Source: Leptospira broomii serovar Hurstbridge str. 5399 (GTDB lineage: Bacteria; Spirochaetota; Leptospiria; Leptospirales; Leptospiraceae). From it: 64,000 nt of DNA. Of this stretch, positions 54,319-64,000 are shown one piece after another. The translations under genes and the position numbers were made by a program. The stretch's first letter is position 1; each line of letters opens with the position of its first letter. Location: the NCBI RefSeq assembly GCF_000243715.2, contig NZ_AHMO02000008.1, positions 1,909,001 through 1,973,000 of the forward strand, written 5' to 3'. The notes under the pieces were generated by a model. It saw only the letters and a program-made list of their open reading frames with translations. It ran no database searches and was not told where the DNA came from.

Positions 54319-55638
54319 GTGGGTTTAACCTTCGCCGACATCCTGGATAGAATCCGGATCCTCGACCGTGACGTAACGGAACTGAATCGATTAAAAAGTC
54401 GGCTACCCGCCGACAGGCCGTATTCATCGTCCCTGCAAATTTCCTTCGATAAGCAGATTAATAATCTACTCAACGAACGAATACGACTTCTGGAATTAGA
54501 AGTCGATCGACCTCCTTCTTGGCTCCTCGGGGATTCGGAAGCGCATGAATCCGGCAGGTCGACCGCTTCGGCGCTGCTGGAACCCGCGGATCTTTCGGGC
54601 CAAAAACTTCAGGACCAAGACGTCATCAATTTTATTAGGGAACTCCCTAAAACGGAAATCCATCTGCATCTGGAAGCCTGCGTAAATAAGGAAACCATGA
54701 AGAAGCTCATGGTAAAGAACGGCATCTCTCTAAGCGATGAAGAATTCGAGGCCAAGTTCAATTTCAAGGATCTGAACGGATTCATCCAAGTATTCTTCTT
54801 TATCCAAAGCTTAGTCAAAGAGCCTGCGGACTTGTATTACTTTGTGGGCAGTCTCGCGGAATATATGAGGACCAATAATATTCTCTATACCGAGGTTTTC
54901 TTTGCGCCTTCCAAATTTATCCAAAACGGCTTGGATTTTGACGAAATGGTCAGTCAACTCGTGGAAGGAATCCGTGAAGAAAAAGCAAAGGATGGAATTG
55001 AAATTCGAATTCTAGTCGACGTTTCTCGCTCTTTCGGTCCCGAGAACGCGATGAATAATCTTAATCGAGTTCTCAAGCTCAAGCAAAAGGAAATTATAGG
55101 AATCGGATTAGGCGGCGCAGAATTAATGGGTCCTGCGAGGGATTATGTCGAAGTCTTTAAAAAAGCAAGAGAAGCAGGGCTTCGAGTCGTTGCACATTCC
55201 GGAGAAGACGACGGTCCTTGGGCGATTTGGGAGGCAGTGGAACAATGTAAAGCCGAACGTATCGGACATGGAACTTCCGCGATTCAGGATCCTGAATTGA
55301 TCAACTATCTTCGGGAAAACAAAATTCCAATCGAAATCTGTGTGACGTCTAACGTGTTTACCGGCAAATACGTCAGAAAGGAGCAGAACCATCCGGTACG
55401 GTATTATTACGATCAAGGGCTGCCACTTTGCATCAACACGGATGATCCCGAAATTTTTAACGTCAATCTTACTTATGAATATTTTAAACTTTGGCGCTTT
55501 CTAGACTTCTCGTTGGAAGAAATCATAGATCTTGTTCGACAAGGAGTCTATGCTACATTCCATCCGCAAAAAGAGACTTTGTGGAAGGGTATGGAAGTTA
55601 AAATTAAACGAATAAAAGAAAAATACGGGGTTCGCTAA
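54319..55638 (+). CDS. add: Adenosine deaminase with N-terminal extension
   Basis: The 439-residue protein converts adenosine to inosine. The zinc site has the HLHLE motif at 115-119, and HSGEDDGP near 295, GHGTSAI near 315 and NTDDPEIFNV near 375 are the other conserved zinc and substrate residues. The first 105 residues are an extension not seen in the usual 340-residue enzyme, with a charged helical segment (DKQINNLLNERIRLLELEVD). It starts with GTG at 54319. Adenine deaminase specificity cannot be excluded. Confidence 0.88.
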   Translation: MGLTFADILDRIRILDRDVTELNRLKSRLPADRPYSSSLQISFDKQINNLLNERIRLLELEVDRPPSWLLGDSEAHESGRSTASALLEPADLSGQKLQDQDVINFIRELPKTEIHLHLEACVNKETMKKLMVKNGISLSDEEFEAKFNFKDLNGFIQVFFFIQSLVKEPADLYYFVGSLAEYMRTNNILYTEVFFAPSKFIQNGLDFDEMVSQLVEGIREEKAKDGIEIRILVDVSRSFGPENAMNNLNRVLKLKQKEIIGIGLGGAELMGPARDYVEVFKKAREAGLRVVAHSGEDDGPWAIWEAVEQCKAERIGHGTSAIQDPELINYLRENKIPIEICVTSNVFTGKYVRKEQNHPVRYYYDQGLPLCINTDDPEIFNVNLTYEYFKLWRFLDFSLEEIIDLVRQGVYATFHPQKETLWKGMEVKIKRIKEKYGVR

Positions 55639-56067
55639 TTCACCGTCCGCAAAACTAGTTGCAACGGTTTGGTGAACAACTGAAATCTTCGAATCGGATT
55701 TTTATCGAATTCAAATCCTATCTCTTTCTGAACCGAACGGTTTTGTTTACGGTATTTTCTCTAGAAACGCTTTTTTTTATTTCGTTTAACGGTTGGTAAG
55801 TGCGGTTCTGCCCGTCCCGAAGATTTCGTTCCGATAAATTGATCGCTTCTTATCCGCGGAAATCCAACGCAACTTGAGTTTTATCAATGCCTACGAATAT
55901 TCGAAAACATTAATTATAATTGCAAGAAGAGCCGATCAAAGTTTAATTTTTAACGTTAGAAATACTTTTATGGGAACATGTTTCGGAACACTAAGCCGTT
56001 TAAACGGCTGCACTTCGCTAATTTTCGATTCCGATCGGTTACATGAAGTAGTTCATTCGAGGTTTCT
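55639..56067. other. Intergenic region upstream of the GyrI-like gene
   Basis: The 429 bases have no convincing gene. They contain the perfect 16-bp palindrome AGCCGTTTAAACGGCT at 55994-56009, 59 bases before the next start, and an AT-rich TTAATTATAATTGC stretch that may be the promoter. Confidence 0.5.
55994..56009. promoter_or_regulatory. 16-bp perfect palindrome upstream of the GyrI-like gene
   Basis: AGCCGTTT-AAACGGCT is self-complementary over all 16 bases and lies 59 bases upstream of the gene start. A dimeric repressor operator is the likely meaning; a hairpin in the leader is the alternative. Confidence 0.5.
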
Positions 56068-56613
56068 ATGAAAATTGGTTTATCTATTGCAGGGGTAATA
56101 CTTCTCTTATTGATCGTATTTCTAGGTTACATGGGTGCTTTTAATACGGTGGAAGTTCGAGAAGAAGTTCAGGGACCGTTTTACGTAATTTCTCACCATC
56201 AAACCGGGGAGTATCGAAAAGTTGGGGAAACGTTTCGAACTCTAATGAAAGAGCTTCCGGCGAGCGGTTTGAAAGGCTATAGGATATTCGGGATTTATCT
56301 GGATAATCCGCGGAAAGTACCTAAAGACCAACTTAGATCTGAGGTGGGGGTATTATTTTCGGAGCCGCTAAAAACAAAACCGCAGGGTATTTCTTTAGCA
56401 TTGGAAGAGCGTACAATTCCGGTACGCAAATACCTCGTTGTGGATTTTCCCTTTAAGAATTTTTTCTCCGTATTTCTCGGAATCTATAAGATCTATCCGA
56501 AACTTTTCGAGGCATGTGAGAAACGGGGATGCGATTTAGAAAGTCGCTATATAATGGAGATCTACGAACCTGTTGCGGGTAAAAATGCAAAATACTTATT
56601 ACCTATCGATTAA
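56068..56613 (+). CDS. GyrI-like small-molecule-binding protein with membrane anchor
   Basis: The 181-residue protein starts with a membrane helix (GLSIAGVILLLLIVFLGYMGAF) and then has a GyrI-like fold: GPFYVISHHQTGEYRKVGETF near residue 36 and the later IFGIYLDNP and EVGVLFSE. These domains bind drugs or other small ligands. Topology suggests that it faces the periplasm. It is alone, with a terminator 60 bases after its stop. Confidence 0.8.
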   Translation: MKIGLSIAGVILLLLIVFLGYMGAFNTVEVREEVQGPFYVISHHQTGEYRKVGETFRTLMKELPASGLKGYRIFGIYLDNPRKVPKDQLRSEVGVLFSEPLKTKPQGISLALEERTIPVRKYLVVDFPFKNFFSVFLGIYKIYPKLFEACEKRGCDLESRYIMEIYEPVAGKNAKYLLPID

Positions 56614-56672
56614 AGACATTATGTGTTATTGATCGTTGATGCATTGAAACCTTTCTCGGTTATAAAATATTT

Positions 56673-56710
56673 CGTTCCCCGTTACGCACACGGGGAACGC
56701 GCATTTTTTC
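56673..56710 (+). terminator. Rho-independent terminator after the GyrI-like gene
   Basis: CGTTCCCCGT (56673-56682) pairs exactly with ACGGGGAACG (56690-56699) across a 7-base loop, and CGCATTTTTTC follows as a T tract. Confidence 0.9.
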
Positions 56711-56813
56711 TTACTTAATTTTAAGAATATAAGACCGATTTCTAGTAATATCTTATTAAAGCGGTTAGATTATCGCTTTTCAGTTCCGTCGAAAACTTTA
56801 AAACTCGGTTTCG

Positions 56814-58163
56814 ATGAACTTCGTTACTAATGCTACAGCTTTTTGTATGCGATCGGTCCATTTATGGAAACGTTTGCTCTCGGCCGGAACGGGTACTGGT
56901 CCGGGTAATCGATATATCATTGCTACAAACGCAGTCGTAATCATTACCGGATTTTTTACTTTAGTTTATTACATCGTATTTCTTGCGTTCGGATTATTTT
57001 TTCCCGGATGGTTGTATTTTCTTTGGTTCCTGAACATTCTAGGTTATGCATTCGTACTTTGGCTAAATATTACCGGAAGAAATAAAAGCGCGAGAATTCT
57101 GCTTTCGATTTCCGGCTGGAGCCAATTGTTAATAATTTCTAGGATTCTTTCGCCGAGTGCAGGTTTAGATCTTTATATTCTTGCGAGTTTTGCGCTTCCT
57201 TTTTACATTTATCCGCCCGAAGAGAAGATCTTCATTTTTGTGACCGAATTGGCCCTCGGTTTCTTATTCGTTCTAGCTCGCATAATTCCTTATTTTTTCG
57301 ATCCTATCCTAGAATTAGCTTCGGACCTTCAGGATTATTTTTATTTTACCAGCATTATCCTTGTAGTCCTTTGGTTGACATTCCTCGGAAAAGAACTAGC
57401 GAGCGGAGCTTGGGAGGCGGAACGTTTACTTCAAGAAGAGAAAGATAAATCTGAGAGACTTCTTTTAAATATTCTTCCCAAAGAAACCGCAGAGGAGTTA
57501 AAGAGAACAGGATATTCCGAACCGAAATACATCTCGGAAGCGACCGTATTATTTACCGACTTTTACGGGTTTACTTCCATAGCAGAAAACCTTTCTCCGG
57601 ACGATTTAGTTCGAGAATTGGATACTTGCTTTCGCCATTTCGATTCAGTGACTGAGGTTCATAATTTAGAAAAACTAAAAACAATCGGAGACGCGTATAT
57701 GTGCGTGGCAGGAGTTCCTTCGTTTCGTCCCTCCCATGCTGTCGATAGCTTGCTGACCGCGTTGGGAATGTTGGAACGGCTGGATCAAATGCGAACCGAC
57801 AATACTGGCGCCCCGTTGTGGAAGACTCGGATCGGAATTCATTCAGGTCCTTTAGTCGCCGGCGTTATCGGAAGTCGAAAATTTTCATACGATGTTTGGG
57901 GTGATACGGTAAATCTTGCCAGTCGAATGGAATCTAGTAGCGAACCTGGAAGAGTTAACGTAACGAGGCCCGTAGTGGAACTAACAAAAGATTTTTTTGT
58001 CTTTCGTTCTCGCGGGTCGCTTCCTGTAAAAAATAAAGGGGATACTCGGATGTATTTTCTGGCCGGACTGCGCCCGGAATTTAGGGAAGGTAAAAACCCT
58101 AGAAAGCCGAATCGAAGATTTTGGAAGCTATATGAACTTAGATTTAACGGGAATGCCTCTTAG
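56814..58163 (+). CDS. Membrane adenylate/guanylate cyclase (class III)
   Basis: The 449-residue protein has four to six N-terminal membrane helices (about 35-190) and a C-terminal class III cyclase domain (about 245-415). VLFTDFYGFTSIAENLS has the first metal aspartate, LKTIGDAYMCVAGVP the second region, and VWGDTVNLASRMES the transition-state residues. It probably makes cAMP under control of the membrane part. The Tyr in FYGFT in place of the usual Phe or Ile is a small variation. Translation starts at ATG 56814. Confidence 0.9.
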   Translation: MNFVTNATAFCMRSVHLWKRLLSAGTGTGPGNRYIIATNAVVIITGFFTLVYYIVFLAFGLFFPGWLYFLWFLNILGYAFVLWLNITGRNKSARILLSISGWSQLLIISRILSPSAGLDLYILASFALPFYIYPPEEKIFIFVTELALGFLFVLARIIPYFFDPILELASDLQDYFYFTSIILVVLWLTFLGKELASGAWEAERLLQEEKDKSERLLLNILPKETAEELKRTGYSEPKYISEATVLFTDFYGFTSIAENLSPDDLVRELDTCFRHFDSVTEVHNLEKLKTIGDAYMCVAGVPSFRPSHAVDSLLTALGMLERLDQMRTDNTGAPLWKTRIGIHSGPLVAGVIGSRKFSYDVWGDTVNLASRMESSSEPGRVNVTRPVVELTKDFFVFRSRGSLPVKNKGDTRMYFLAGLRPEFREGKNPRKPNRRFWKLYELRFNGNAS

Positions 58164-58276
58164 TTACGGCGAATTTTCACCTTATGCAGTTTACTTTGCG
58201 GAACTTCTCCGCTTCGATCGATTTTGAACGTATATAAAGCGAATCAAAATTTCCTTATCGGGAGGAAGTCGATTCG

Positions 58277-59380
58277 TCAGAGGGTTTTTAAGTAAGCCAT
58301 AATAAACGGTTCGATGTCTCCGTCCATAACTGCTTGAACATTTCCAGTTTCATAATCAGTACGGTGATCTTTAACCATATTATAGGGATGGAATACGTAT
58401 GAGCGGATTTGATTCCCCCAGGCGATATCTTTCTTTTCGCCGGATTTTTTTTGCAAATCCTCCTTTAATCGCTCTTGTTCCATTTCGTATAAACGAGCTT
58501 TAAGCATTTTCATCGCGGTGTCACGGTTTTTAATTTGCGAGCGTTCATTTTGGCAGGCAACGACGATCCCTGTCGGAATATGCGTCATCCGGACTGCCGA
58601 GTCGGTTGTGTTGACGTGCTGACCGCCTGCACCGGAAGAACGATACACGTCGATTCTCAGGTCTTTATCTTCTATTTTTATATCGATATCGTCGTCTAAC
58701 TCTGGGCTGACGTGAACCGAAACGAAAGATGTGTGCCGTCTTTTGTTTGCGTCGAAAGGGGAAATTCTAACTAGTCTATGGACTCCGTTTTCGCATTTCA
58801 AAAAGCCGTAAGCGAAATCTCCGATCACATGGATCGTCGCATTCTTGATACCTGCACCTTCGCCTTCCTGAAAATCAACGACGCTGTACTGATATCCTTT
58901 CTTATCGAAATATTTTAAATACATTCGAAAAAGCATTTCCGCCCAATCTTGACTTTCCGTGCCGCCTGCACCGGGATGAATATTTAAGAATGCAGGCTTC
59001 ATATCCTCCGGTTCGTTCAGGGCGCCCAGGAGTTCTAGCCGTTCAAACTCGTCTTTTAGACGGGAATATTCTGAGCTAAGTTCTTCGACACCGTCTTCCC
59101 CTTTTTCTTCAAAGGTTAATTCTACCAAATCGGGAAAGTCGTTGATGTCCTGTCGTATTGCGATCCAAGGCGCAAGCTTTCGTTCCAATTCGGTTTTTCT
59201 TTGGCTGACGGATTTTGCCTGATCCGGGTTATCCCAAAACGAGGGATCGGATATTCTATCATTAAAGGACTTTAATTGATCTTGATCCTTATCCAGATTC
59301 AAGAGTTTCCATCGATTCAGGAAATTTTCCTGTAATTCTTTAGAAAGGCGTTTGAGTTCCTTGGCGTTCTTAACTTCCAT
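58277..59380 (-). CDS. prfB: Peptide chain release factor 2, no programmed frameshift
   Basis: RF2 ends translation at UGA and UAA. The 367-residue protein is contiguous in one frame. It has the SPF stop-codon recognition motif at 207-209 and the catalytic GGQ at 252-254, close to the E. coli positions. The E. coli gene needs a +1 shift at codon 26, after a CUU-UGA pause. Here [12 protein letters not shown] reads straight through that region, so this gene lacks that autoregulation. It lies 64 bases downstream of the hypothetical gene at 59445. Confidence 0.95.
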   Translation of the reverse strand: MEVKNAKELKRLSKELQENFLNRWKLLNLDKDQDQLKSFNDRISDPSFWDNPDQAKSVSQRKTELERKLAPWIAIRQDINDFPDLVELTFEEKGEDGVEELSSEYSRLKDEFERLELLGALNEPEDMKPAFLNIHPGAGGTESQDWAEMLFRMYLKYFDKKGYQYSVVDFQEGEGAGIKNATIHVIGDFAYGFLKCENGVHRLVRISPFDANKRRHTSFVSVHVSPELDDDIDIKIEDKDLRIDVYRSSGAGGQHVNTTDSAVRMTHIPTGIVVACQNERSQIKNRDTAMKMLKARLYEMEQERLKEDLQKKSGEKKDIAWGNQIRSYVFHPYNMVKDHRTDYETGNVQAVMDGDIEPFIMAYLKTL

Positions 59381-59444
59381 ACGGATCGATTTTTTACTGC
59401 TTTATAATAAGATGTGAGAAAAGAGGGAAGGAAGAGTTAGCTCT

Positions 59445-60290
59445 TTAACGGAAAAGAAAGTCTTCGCGTTCTTCCCGTTCTACTTCCCAACTAAATACGG
59501 TGTCCCGCAGTTGAGGAGTATTGCCTTCCACAGTCGAGACGAGATCAAACTCCTCTCTTCTACCAAATTCCTCCGGGGTGCGTTTTAGGACAAGTTTTCC
59601 CGAACGAATTAGGTCTAAAACATGCAATAAGAAAGGATCTCTTTCGACCCGTTGGAGCTCCTTCATGGCGGTATAGAAAGGCGTAATTCCTTTATAAAAC
59701 CAGTCCGCGACTTCATTTTTTCCCGGAGCCCACAATTGGTCGATCCGAATGACTTCCTCCTGGACTAGGCTCTTTCCCTGGAAGGGCTTTTGCAGATGTC
59801 GACATTGAAAATAAAGCTCGTGATTGATCTCTCTCGGAAACGTTTTCCCGTACCCGGCTCCTATCCATTCGATCCAAGCTTTCTTTTCCTTCGAAGGTAG
59901 CGGCTGGATCAGTGCAAACAGGTAATTTTGATTTCGAAATACTCTAGAATGAGCAAGAAAATCCAGGACTTCGTAAGGAACCATAAAATGTCCCTTTTGC
60001 CATTCTAAAACGACAGGGATATTGTCGACGTCGAGATATTCTTGAGGAGTCTCTCCTTGGACGACGTCCCCGAACTGAGTGAGGATATAGATAAAGGAAA
60101 GTAATTCTTTCCGACTCATTCTTCGGATTAAGTTTTCCGAATCTAGTTTTGATCTTAAGGAATTACGAATTAAATTGTATTGTTCGATCGGATATTGATG
60201 AGGAGATAAGATGACCCCCAGATGCTTCTCTAATTTACGAAGGCTAACCTGATCGATTAAATCTATATTTCCAGATACGAGAAACGGCAT
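59445..60290 (-). CDS. Hypothetical protein, conserved-looking
   Basis: The 281-residue protein is helical and charged, with no signal peptide or membrane segment. Its N-terminal half has an [17 protein letters not shown] stretch and the middle has [20 protein letters not shown] recognise no family. It lies 3 bases after the purD stop and 64 bases before prfB, all on minus, so it may belong to one operon with both. Confidence 0.65.
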   Translation of the reverse strand: MPFLVSGNIDLIDQVSLRKLEKHLGVILSPHQYPIEQYNLIRNSLRSKLDSENLIRRMSRKELLSFIYILTQFGDVVQGETPQEYLDVDNIPVVLEWQKGHFMVPYEVLDFLAHSRVFRNQNYLFALIQPLPSKEKKAWIEWIGAGYGKTFPREINHELYFQCRHLQKPFQGKSLVQEEVIRIDQLWAPGKNEVADWFYKGITPFYTAMKELQRVERDPFLLHVLDLIRSGKLVLKRTPEEFGRREEFDLVSTVEGNTPQLRDTVFSWEVEREEREDFLFR

Positions 60291-60293
60291 AGT

Positions 60294-61565
60294 CTACAAT
60301 GCTTTGCGAGCAATATCCTTTCGGTAGAAGGTTTTGGGCGCGACGAGTTTGCTTAAATAAGAGTAAGCTTTTTCTACAGAATCTTTCAGATTCTTTCCTC
60401 GGGCCGAAACTCCTAAAATTCTTCCACCCGTGGAGATTATGTTTCCATCCTTTTTTGAAGTTCCTGCATGAAAAACTACGATATCTTTACTACTTGTTTC
60501 TGGGATATTTAAAGGAATATTCTTTGCATAAGATTCGGGATAACCATCCGCGGCCAAAACGACTACGGTAGATGCGCCGGGCAGAATGCCTGTTTTTACG
60601 CCAGAGAGGTTTCCTTTGGCGCACGCTACGAAAATTTCCAATAAGTCGCCGTCCAGCATCGGAAGCACGCATTGCGTTTCAGGATCGCCAAAACGACAAT
60701 TGAATTCCACTACCTTCGGTTCGCCTTTCGGAGTGATCATTAATCCTGCGTATAATAATCCTTTATAAGGGTGACCTTTTTTTCGGAATATTTCGAACAT
60801 AGGATCGAAAACGGATCGATTAATATTCTCTAATGTTTCCGGTGTGATGATAGGCGTAGGACAGTATGCGCCCATTCCTCCGGTGTTCGGCCCTTTGTCT
60901 CCGTCATAAGCCCGCTTATGATCCTGTGCCGCGGGTAGCGTAAAATATCGGACTCCATCGCTGATCGCAAAAATGGAAGCTTCTTGGCCTTCCATAAATT
61001 CTTCGATGACGACTTTATTACCGCTCGCGCCGAATTTCTTGTCTAAAAAAATTTCTTTGAGTGCGACTTCCGCTTCTTCGAACCGAAAACAAACCGTAAC
61101 ACCTTTTCCGGCGGCGAGCCCGTCCGCCTTAATTACGATAGGAACTCCCTCTTTTCGGGTATAGGCTAACGCGGATTCGAAATCGGAAAAAGATTCGTAT
61201 TTTGCAGTAGGAACTCCGGCTTCCTTCATTAAAGATTTTGCAAATTCTTTGGATCCTTCCACTTGAGCACAGTAAGCGGACGGTCCGAAAGTCAGTACGT
61301 TTATTTCCTGAAGCCAATCGCAGATACCGTCTACCAAAGGATCCTCGGGGCCGACTACGACTAGATCGTAACCTTCTTTTCTAACGAACTCTTGCACGGA
61401 GATTTTTTGCTTTAAGTCGAAGGAATCTATAGGGAGCAGTTCCTCCTCAGGAAAGCCTCCGTTTCCCGGAAAAACATGAAGGGATGTCAATTTTGAAGAT
61501 TGCCTTAGTTTGTAGGCGATCGCACTTTCCCTACCGCCAGAGCCGATTAAAAGGACACGAGACAT
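60294..61565 (-). CDS. purD: Phosphoribosylamine-glycine ligase
   Basis: PurD makes glycinamide ribonucleotide in de novo purine synthesis. The 423-residue protein has the N-terminal [15 protein letters not shown], the ATP-grasp core with [15 protein letters not shown] near residue 145 and [24 protein letters not shown] near residue 212, and [16 protein letters not shown] near 285 for the metal. All expected motifs are present. It is the first gene of a purD-hypothetical run on minus, with 158 bases between it and valS. Confidence 0.95.
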   Translation of the reverse strand: MSRVLLIGSGGRESAIAYKLRQSSKLTSLHVFPGNGGFPEEELLPIDSFDLKQKISVQEFVRKEGYDLVVVGPEDPLVDGICDWLQEINVLTFGPSAYCAQVEGSKEFAKSLMKEAGVPTAKYESFSDFESALAYTRKEGVPIVIKADGLAAGKGVTVCFRFEEAEVALKEIFLDKKFGASGNKVVIEEFMEGQEASIFAISDGVRYFTLPAAQDHKRAYDGDKGPNTGGMGAYCPTPIITPETLENINRSVFDPMFEIFRKKGHPYKGLLYAGLMITPKGEPKVVEFNCRFGDPETQCVLPMLDGDLLEIFVACAKGNLSGVKTGILPGASTVVVLAADGYPESYAKNIPLNIPETSSKDIVVFHAGTSKKDGNIISTGGRILGVSARGKNLKDSVEKAYSYLSKLVAPKTFYRKDIARKAL

Positions 61566-61723
61566 AATATAAAATACCGCTCCAAGATTCTTAAGATATC
61601 AATACCGTTTGAAAAAGGTCGGGAAGGAGCCATTTTCAAAATAAGCCGAATTAGAAAAATCCGGCCAGCCCCTTACTCAGTAGGATCGATAGGGATCCAT
61701 TAGAAAATCGTTTTTCTTATTGC

Positions 61724-64000
61724 TCAAGAAAGCTTTTCAATTCCCTTACGAATGATTTCTACTTTTTCCTTTAAAAGTCGGAGCTTGTCCTTTTCCTTTT
61801 CGATGATATCCGGATTTGCTTTCGCAAGAAAGTTTACATTTTCGAGTTTAGAGGAAAGTTTCTCCTCTTCTTGTCCGACTTTTTGAAGTTCTTTCTCTAA
61901 TCGCGCCCTTTCCTTTTCGAAGTCGATCATTCCGGATAGGGGAAGAATAACTTCTCCGAATCGGAATGCCCCGACCGAATCCGTTTTTTCGATCGAGTAA
62001 GCCTCGTCTACGCGAATGTTTTCCAACCGAGCCAGCTGCAAGATCGAAACTTCGAAGTCTTTAACTGAAGAAGCGACTAACGGATTAGTCGATTTTAATA
62101 TTGCTTGGCATTTTTTGTCGAGAGGAACGCTATTTTCCGTTCTTTGTACGCGGATTTGTTTAATGGCTTCCTGCATAATATTAGTCTTAACGACTCCCTC
62201 GTCTTCCGCCGAAACGGAATATTTAGTCGGGAAGGGCGTCCCTATCAGGAATTCTCCCTCTCCGAATACCTCGTGGATTTCTTCAGTTAAGAAAGGCATA
62301 AACGGATGCAATAATCCTAATGCTTGAACGAGAATGTCCACTAATACGTGCTTGGCGACTTCCTGCGATTCGGGTCCTAATTTGCCGTAGATTCTCGGTT
62401 TTACGAGTTCGATGTACCAGTCGCAAAAATCACCCCAAACGAATTCGTAAATTTCCGAAGCCATTTCAAAGAAAAGAAATTTGGAATAGGCTCGTTCGTA
62501 GTTAGAAAGAGTTTCGTTGAATTTTTGAAGAATCCATTTGTCCATGGGTTCTAATTTGGAAGCGTACGAATTTTCCAATTCTTTCTTTTGAAATCCTTCC
62601 TCCAAGTTCATCAGAATAAATCTGCTGGAATTCCAGATCTTATTGCAGAAAGAGCGGTAACCGTCCAGTCGGCTTTCGTCAAAGAGAACGTCTTTTGCCT
62701 CGGGGAGCGTCGCAGCTAAGAAGAAACGGAACGAATCGGTTCCGTATTTGTTCATCATATCGAGAGGATCCACGACGTTCCCGACCGACTTGGAAAACTT
62801 TTTTCCCTCCTTATCTCGAACAAGCGCATGGATGATTACTTTCGCGAAAGGCGATTTTCCGGTAAATTTTTTGCCCATCATAATCATGCGAGCTACCCAG
62901 AAAAAGATGATATCAAAAGCCGTAACGAGAACTTGCGTCGGATAAAATTTCTCGAAATCCGGCGTACGTTCAGGCCAACCTAAGGTTGAGAATGGCCAGA
63001 GTTGGGACGAGAACCAGGTATCCAGTACGTCCGGATCTTGCTCAACATCTCGAGAATTACAGTTCGGACAAACTTCCACCTTTGATTCGGAGACTTCGGT
63101 ATGTTTACAGTTTTTGCAATGATAGGCAGGGATTCTATGTCCCCACCAAAGTTGTCTAGAAACGCACCAGTCTCGGATATTGTTCATCCATTCGAAAAAA
63201 GTCTTCTCCCAAAGTTTGGGAACGAATTCGGTTTCACCGGAGCGAACCGCTTCGATAGCAAGATCCGCGAGGGATCTCATTTTACAGAACCATTGCAGGG
63301 AAAGGTACGGCTCTATAATTTCTCCGCCTCTGGAATTGTGTCCTATGGAATGAACATGATCTTCGATCTTCTCGACCAATCCTGCCTCGTCCAGATCTGC
63401 GACTATCTTTCTTCGAGCAACAAAACGATCTAATCCCGCGTATTTTCCCGCGTGTTCGTTTAGAGTAGCATTCGGGTTCATTACGATCAACGGTTTGAGA
63501 CCGAGACGTTGTCCGGCTTCGAAGTCGTTCGGATCATGTGCAGGTGTGATTTTTACCAAACCGGAACCGAAATCCTTATCTACGAAACTATCGAATACGA
63601 TCGGAATCGTACGATTCGTGAGTGGGAGCTCCACCAGAGCATCTTTTAAATTTTTATAACGTTCGTCGTCCGGATGCGAGGCGACAGCGACGTCGCCAAA
63701 CATGGTTTCTGGTCTAGTAGTGGCGACAATAATATATTTACCCGGTTGTCCGACGATTGGATATCGTAGGTGGTATAATTTCCCTTTTGTTTCTTTGTAT
63801 TCGACTTCCAAGTCGGAAATCGCAGTTAGAGTTTTAGGGCACCAGTTGATGATGCGTTCTCCGCGATAAATTAAACCTTCGTCATATAGGGATTTGAAAA
63901 CCTTGACAACAGCCTTGGATAGGCCTTCATCCATTGTGAATCTTTGTCGGGACCAATCAACGGATTCTCCTAAGAGTTTTTGCTGATTTCGGATCATTCC
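61724..64000 (-). CDS. valS: Valyl-tRNA synthetase, C-terminal part (N-terminus beyond window)
   Basis: Charges tRNA-Val. The visible 759 codons run off the window end in one open frame, so the N-terminus with the HIGH motif is missing. The part seen starts at the editing (CP1) domain with [13 protein letters not shown], continues with the [17 protein letters not shown] hallmark of the valine/isoleucine group, the KMSKS site as [13 protein letters not shown], the anticodon domain and ends in the coiled-coil arm ([19 protein letters not shown] and so on) typical of ValS. Confidence 0.95.
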   Translation of the reverse strand, partial: GMIRNQQKLLGESVDWSRQRFTMDEGLSKAVVKVFKSLYDEGLIYRGERIINWCPKTLTAISDLEVEYKETKGKLYHLRYPIVGQPGKYIIVATTRPETMFGDVAVASHPDDERYKNLKDALVELPLTNRTIPIVFDSFVDKDFGSGLVKITPAHDPNDFEAGQRLGLKPLIVMNPNATLNEHAGKYAGLDRFVARRKIVADLDEAGLVEKIEDHVHSIGHNSRGGEIIEPYLSLQWFCKMRSLADLAIEAVRSGETEFVPKLWEKTFFEWMNNIRDWCVSRQLWWGHRIPAYHCKNCKHTEVSESKVEVCPNCNSRDVEQDPDVLDTWFSSQLWPFSTLGWPERTPDFEKFYPTQVLVTAFDIIFFWVARMIMMGKKFTGKSPFAKVIIHALVRDKEGKKFSKSVGNVVDPLDMMNKYGTDSFRFFLAATLPEAKDVLFDESRLDGYRSFCNKIWNSSRFILMNLEEGFQKKELENSYASKLEPMDKWILQKFNETLSNYERAYSKFLFFEMASEIYEFVWGDFCDWYIELVKPRIYGKLGPESQEVAKHVLVDILVQALGLLHPFMPFLTEEIHEVFGEGEFLIGTPFPTKYSVSAEDEGVVKTNIMQEAIKQIRVQRTENSVPLDKKCQAILKSTNPLVASSVKDFEVSILQLARLENIRVDEAYSIEKTDSVGAFRFGEVILPLSGMIDFEKERARLEKELQKVGQEEEKLSSKLENVNFLAKANPDIIEKEKDKLRLLKEKVEIIRKGIEKLS

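Noticed and set aside
55874..56071. 65-residue frame ahead of the GyrI-like gene
   Set aside because: No ribosome binding site, no recognisable motif and the region contains a palindrome suited to regulation.
1..64000. CRISPR array, insertion sequence or prophage
   Set aside because: No regularly spaced repeats, transposase, integrase or phage structural genes were seen on either strand.
1..64000. tRNA or rRNA gene
   Set aside because: No cloverleaf-like sequence with the T-loop GTTCGA context in a suitable hairpin, nor rRNA-like stretch, was found by eye.

Overview
The window reads as chromosomal DNA of a spirochaete of the genus Leptospira. The gene content and protein style point that way: ftsQ-ftsA-ftsZ without neighbouring mur genes, a flbD-motA-motB-fliL stator block, many lipoproteins with a Leptospira-style lipobox, 7TMR-DISM sensors, SpoIIE-type phosphatase and STAS regulators, and paralogous imelysins. 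The genus is inferred from recognition of families and not from a database search. I see no rRNA, tRNA, insertion sequence, prophage or CRISPR array.

Layout. 1-2517: a membrane protein fragment cut by the window edge, a BASS-type transporter and a TPR lipoprotein. 2526-5751 (minus): ftsQAZ. 5899-11012 (plus): a tightly packed run of an MCE/MlaD protein, a family 4 glycosyltransferase, flbD, motA, motB, fliL and kdsB. 11071-14700 (minus): STAS protein, zinc-ribbon protein, lipoprotein cytochrome c with an FNR-like upstream site, and an SDR/thiolase/DUF35 acyl-CoA operon. 15051-16417 (plus): an esterase and a nucleotidyltransferase with overlapping ends. 16447-21326 (minus): HxlR regulator, CDGSH iron-sulfur protein, a truncated haemoglobin/bestrophin pair behind a perfect 13-bp inverted repeat, PhoU, an 810-bp gene-poor stretch and a MAPEG protein.

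21434-25721 (minus) is an imelysin/di-haem oxidoreductase/imelysin lipoprotein operon with two Fur-box-like palindromes upstream, probably iron regulated. 26125-35415 is mixed: CrtC-like lipocalin fold, acidic hypothetical, Tet-type MFS pump, DISM-SpoIIE phosphatase, KTSC, DinB, aquaporin, a polytopic membrane protein, and a MarR regulator divergent from it with two matching 18-bp operators. 35576-44686 is an envelope transport locus: small exported protein, RND pump, TolC, Cys-rich lipoprotein and an OprO/P-like porin, all on minus, facing a membrane-bound AraC-type regulator. No periplasmic adaptor gene is present there.

44716-53002: HdeD, methyltransferase, diguanylate cyclase, a WYL regulator with a perfect 12-bp inverted repeat, a frameshifted SDR gene, hydrolase, pyrophosphatase, YdeI, nitrilase and a hypothetical. 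53003-64000: DegT aminotransferase, adenosine deaminase, GyrI-like protein, adenylate cyclase, prfB without the programmed frameshift, a hypothetical, purD and the C-terminal part of valS, cut by the window end.

The strongest candidates for something undescribed are the adaptor-less RND/TolC/lipoprotein/porin locus with its membrane AraC regulator, the iron-regulated imelysin leader with two Fur-like sites, the two MarR operators, and the WYL-regulator inverted repeat. All functional assignments rest on motif recognition by eye.
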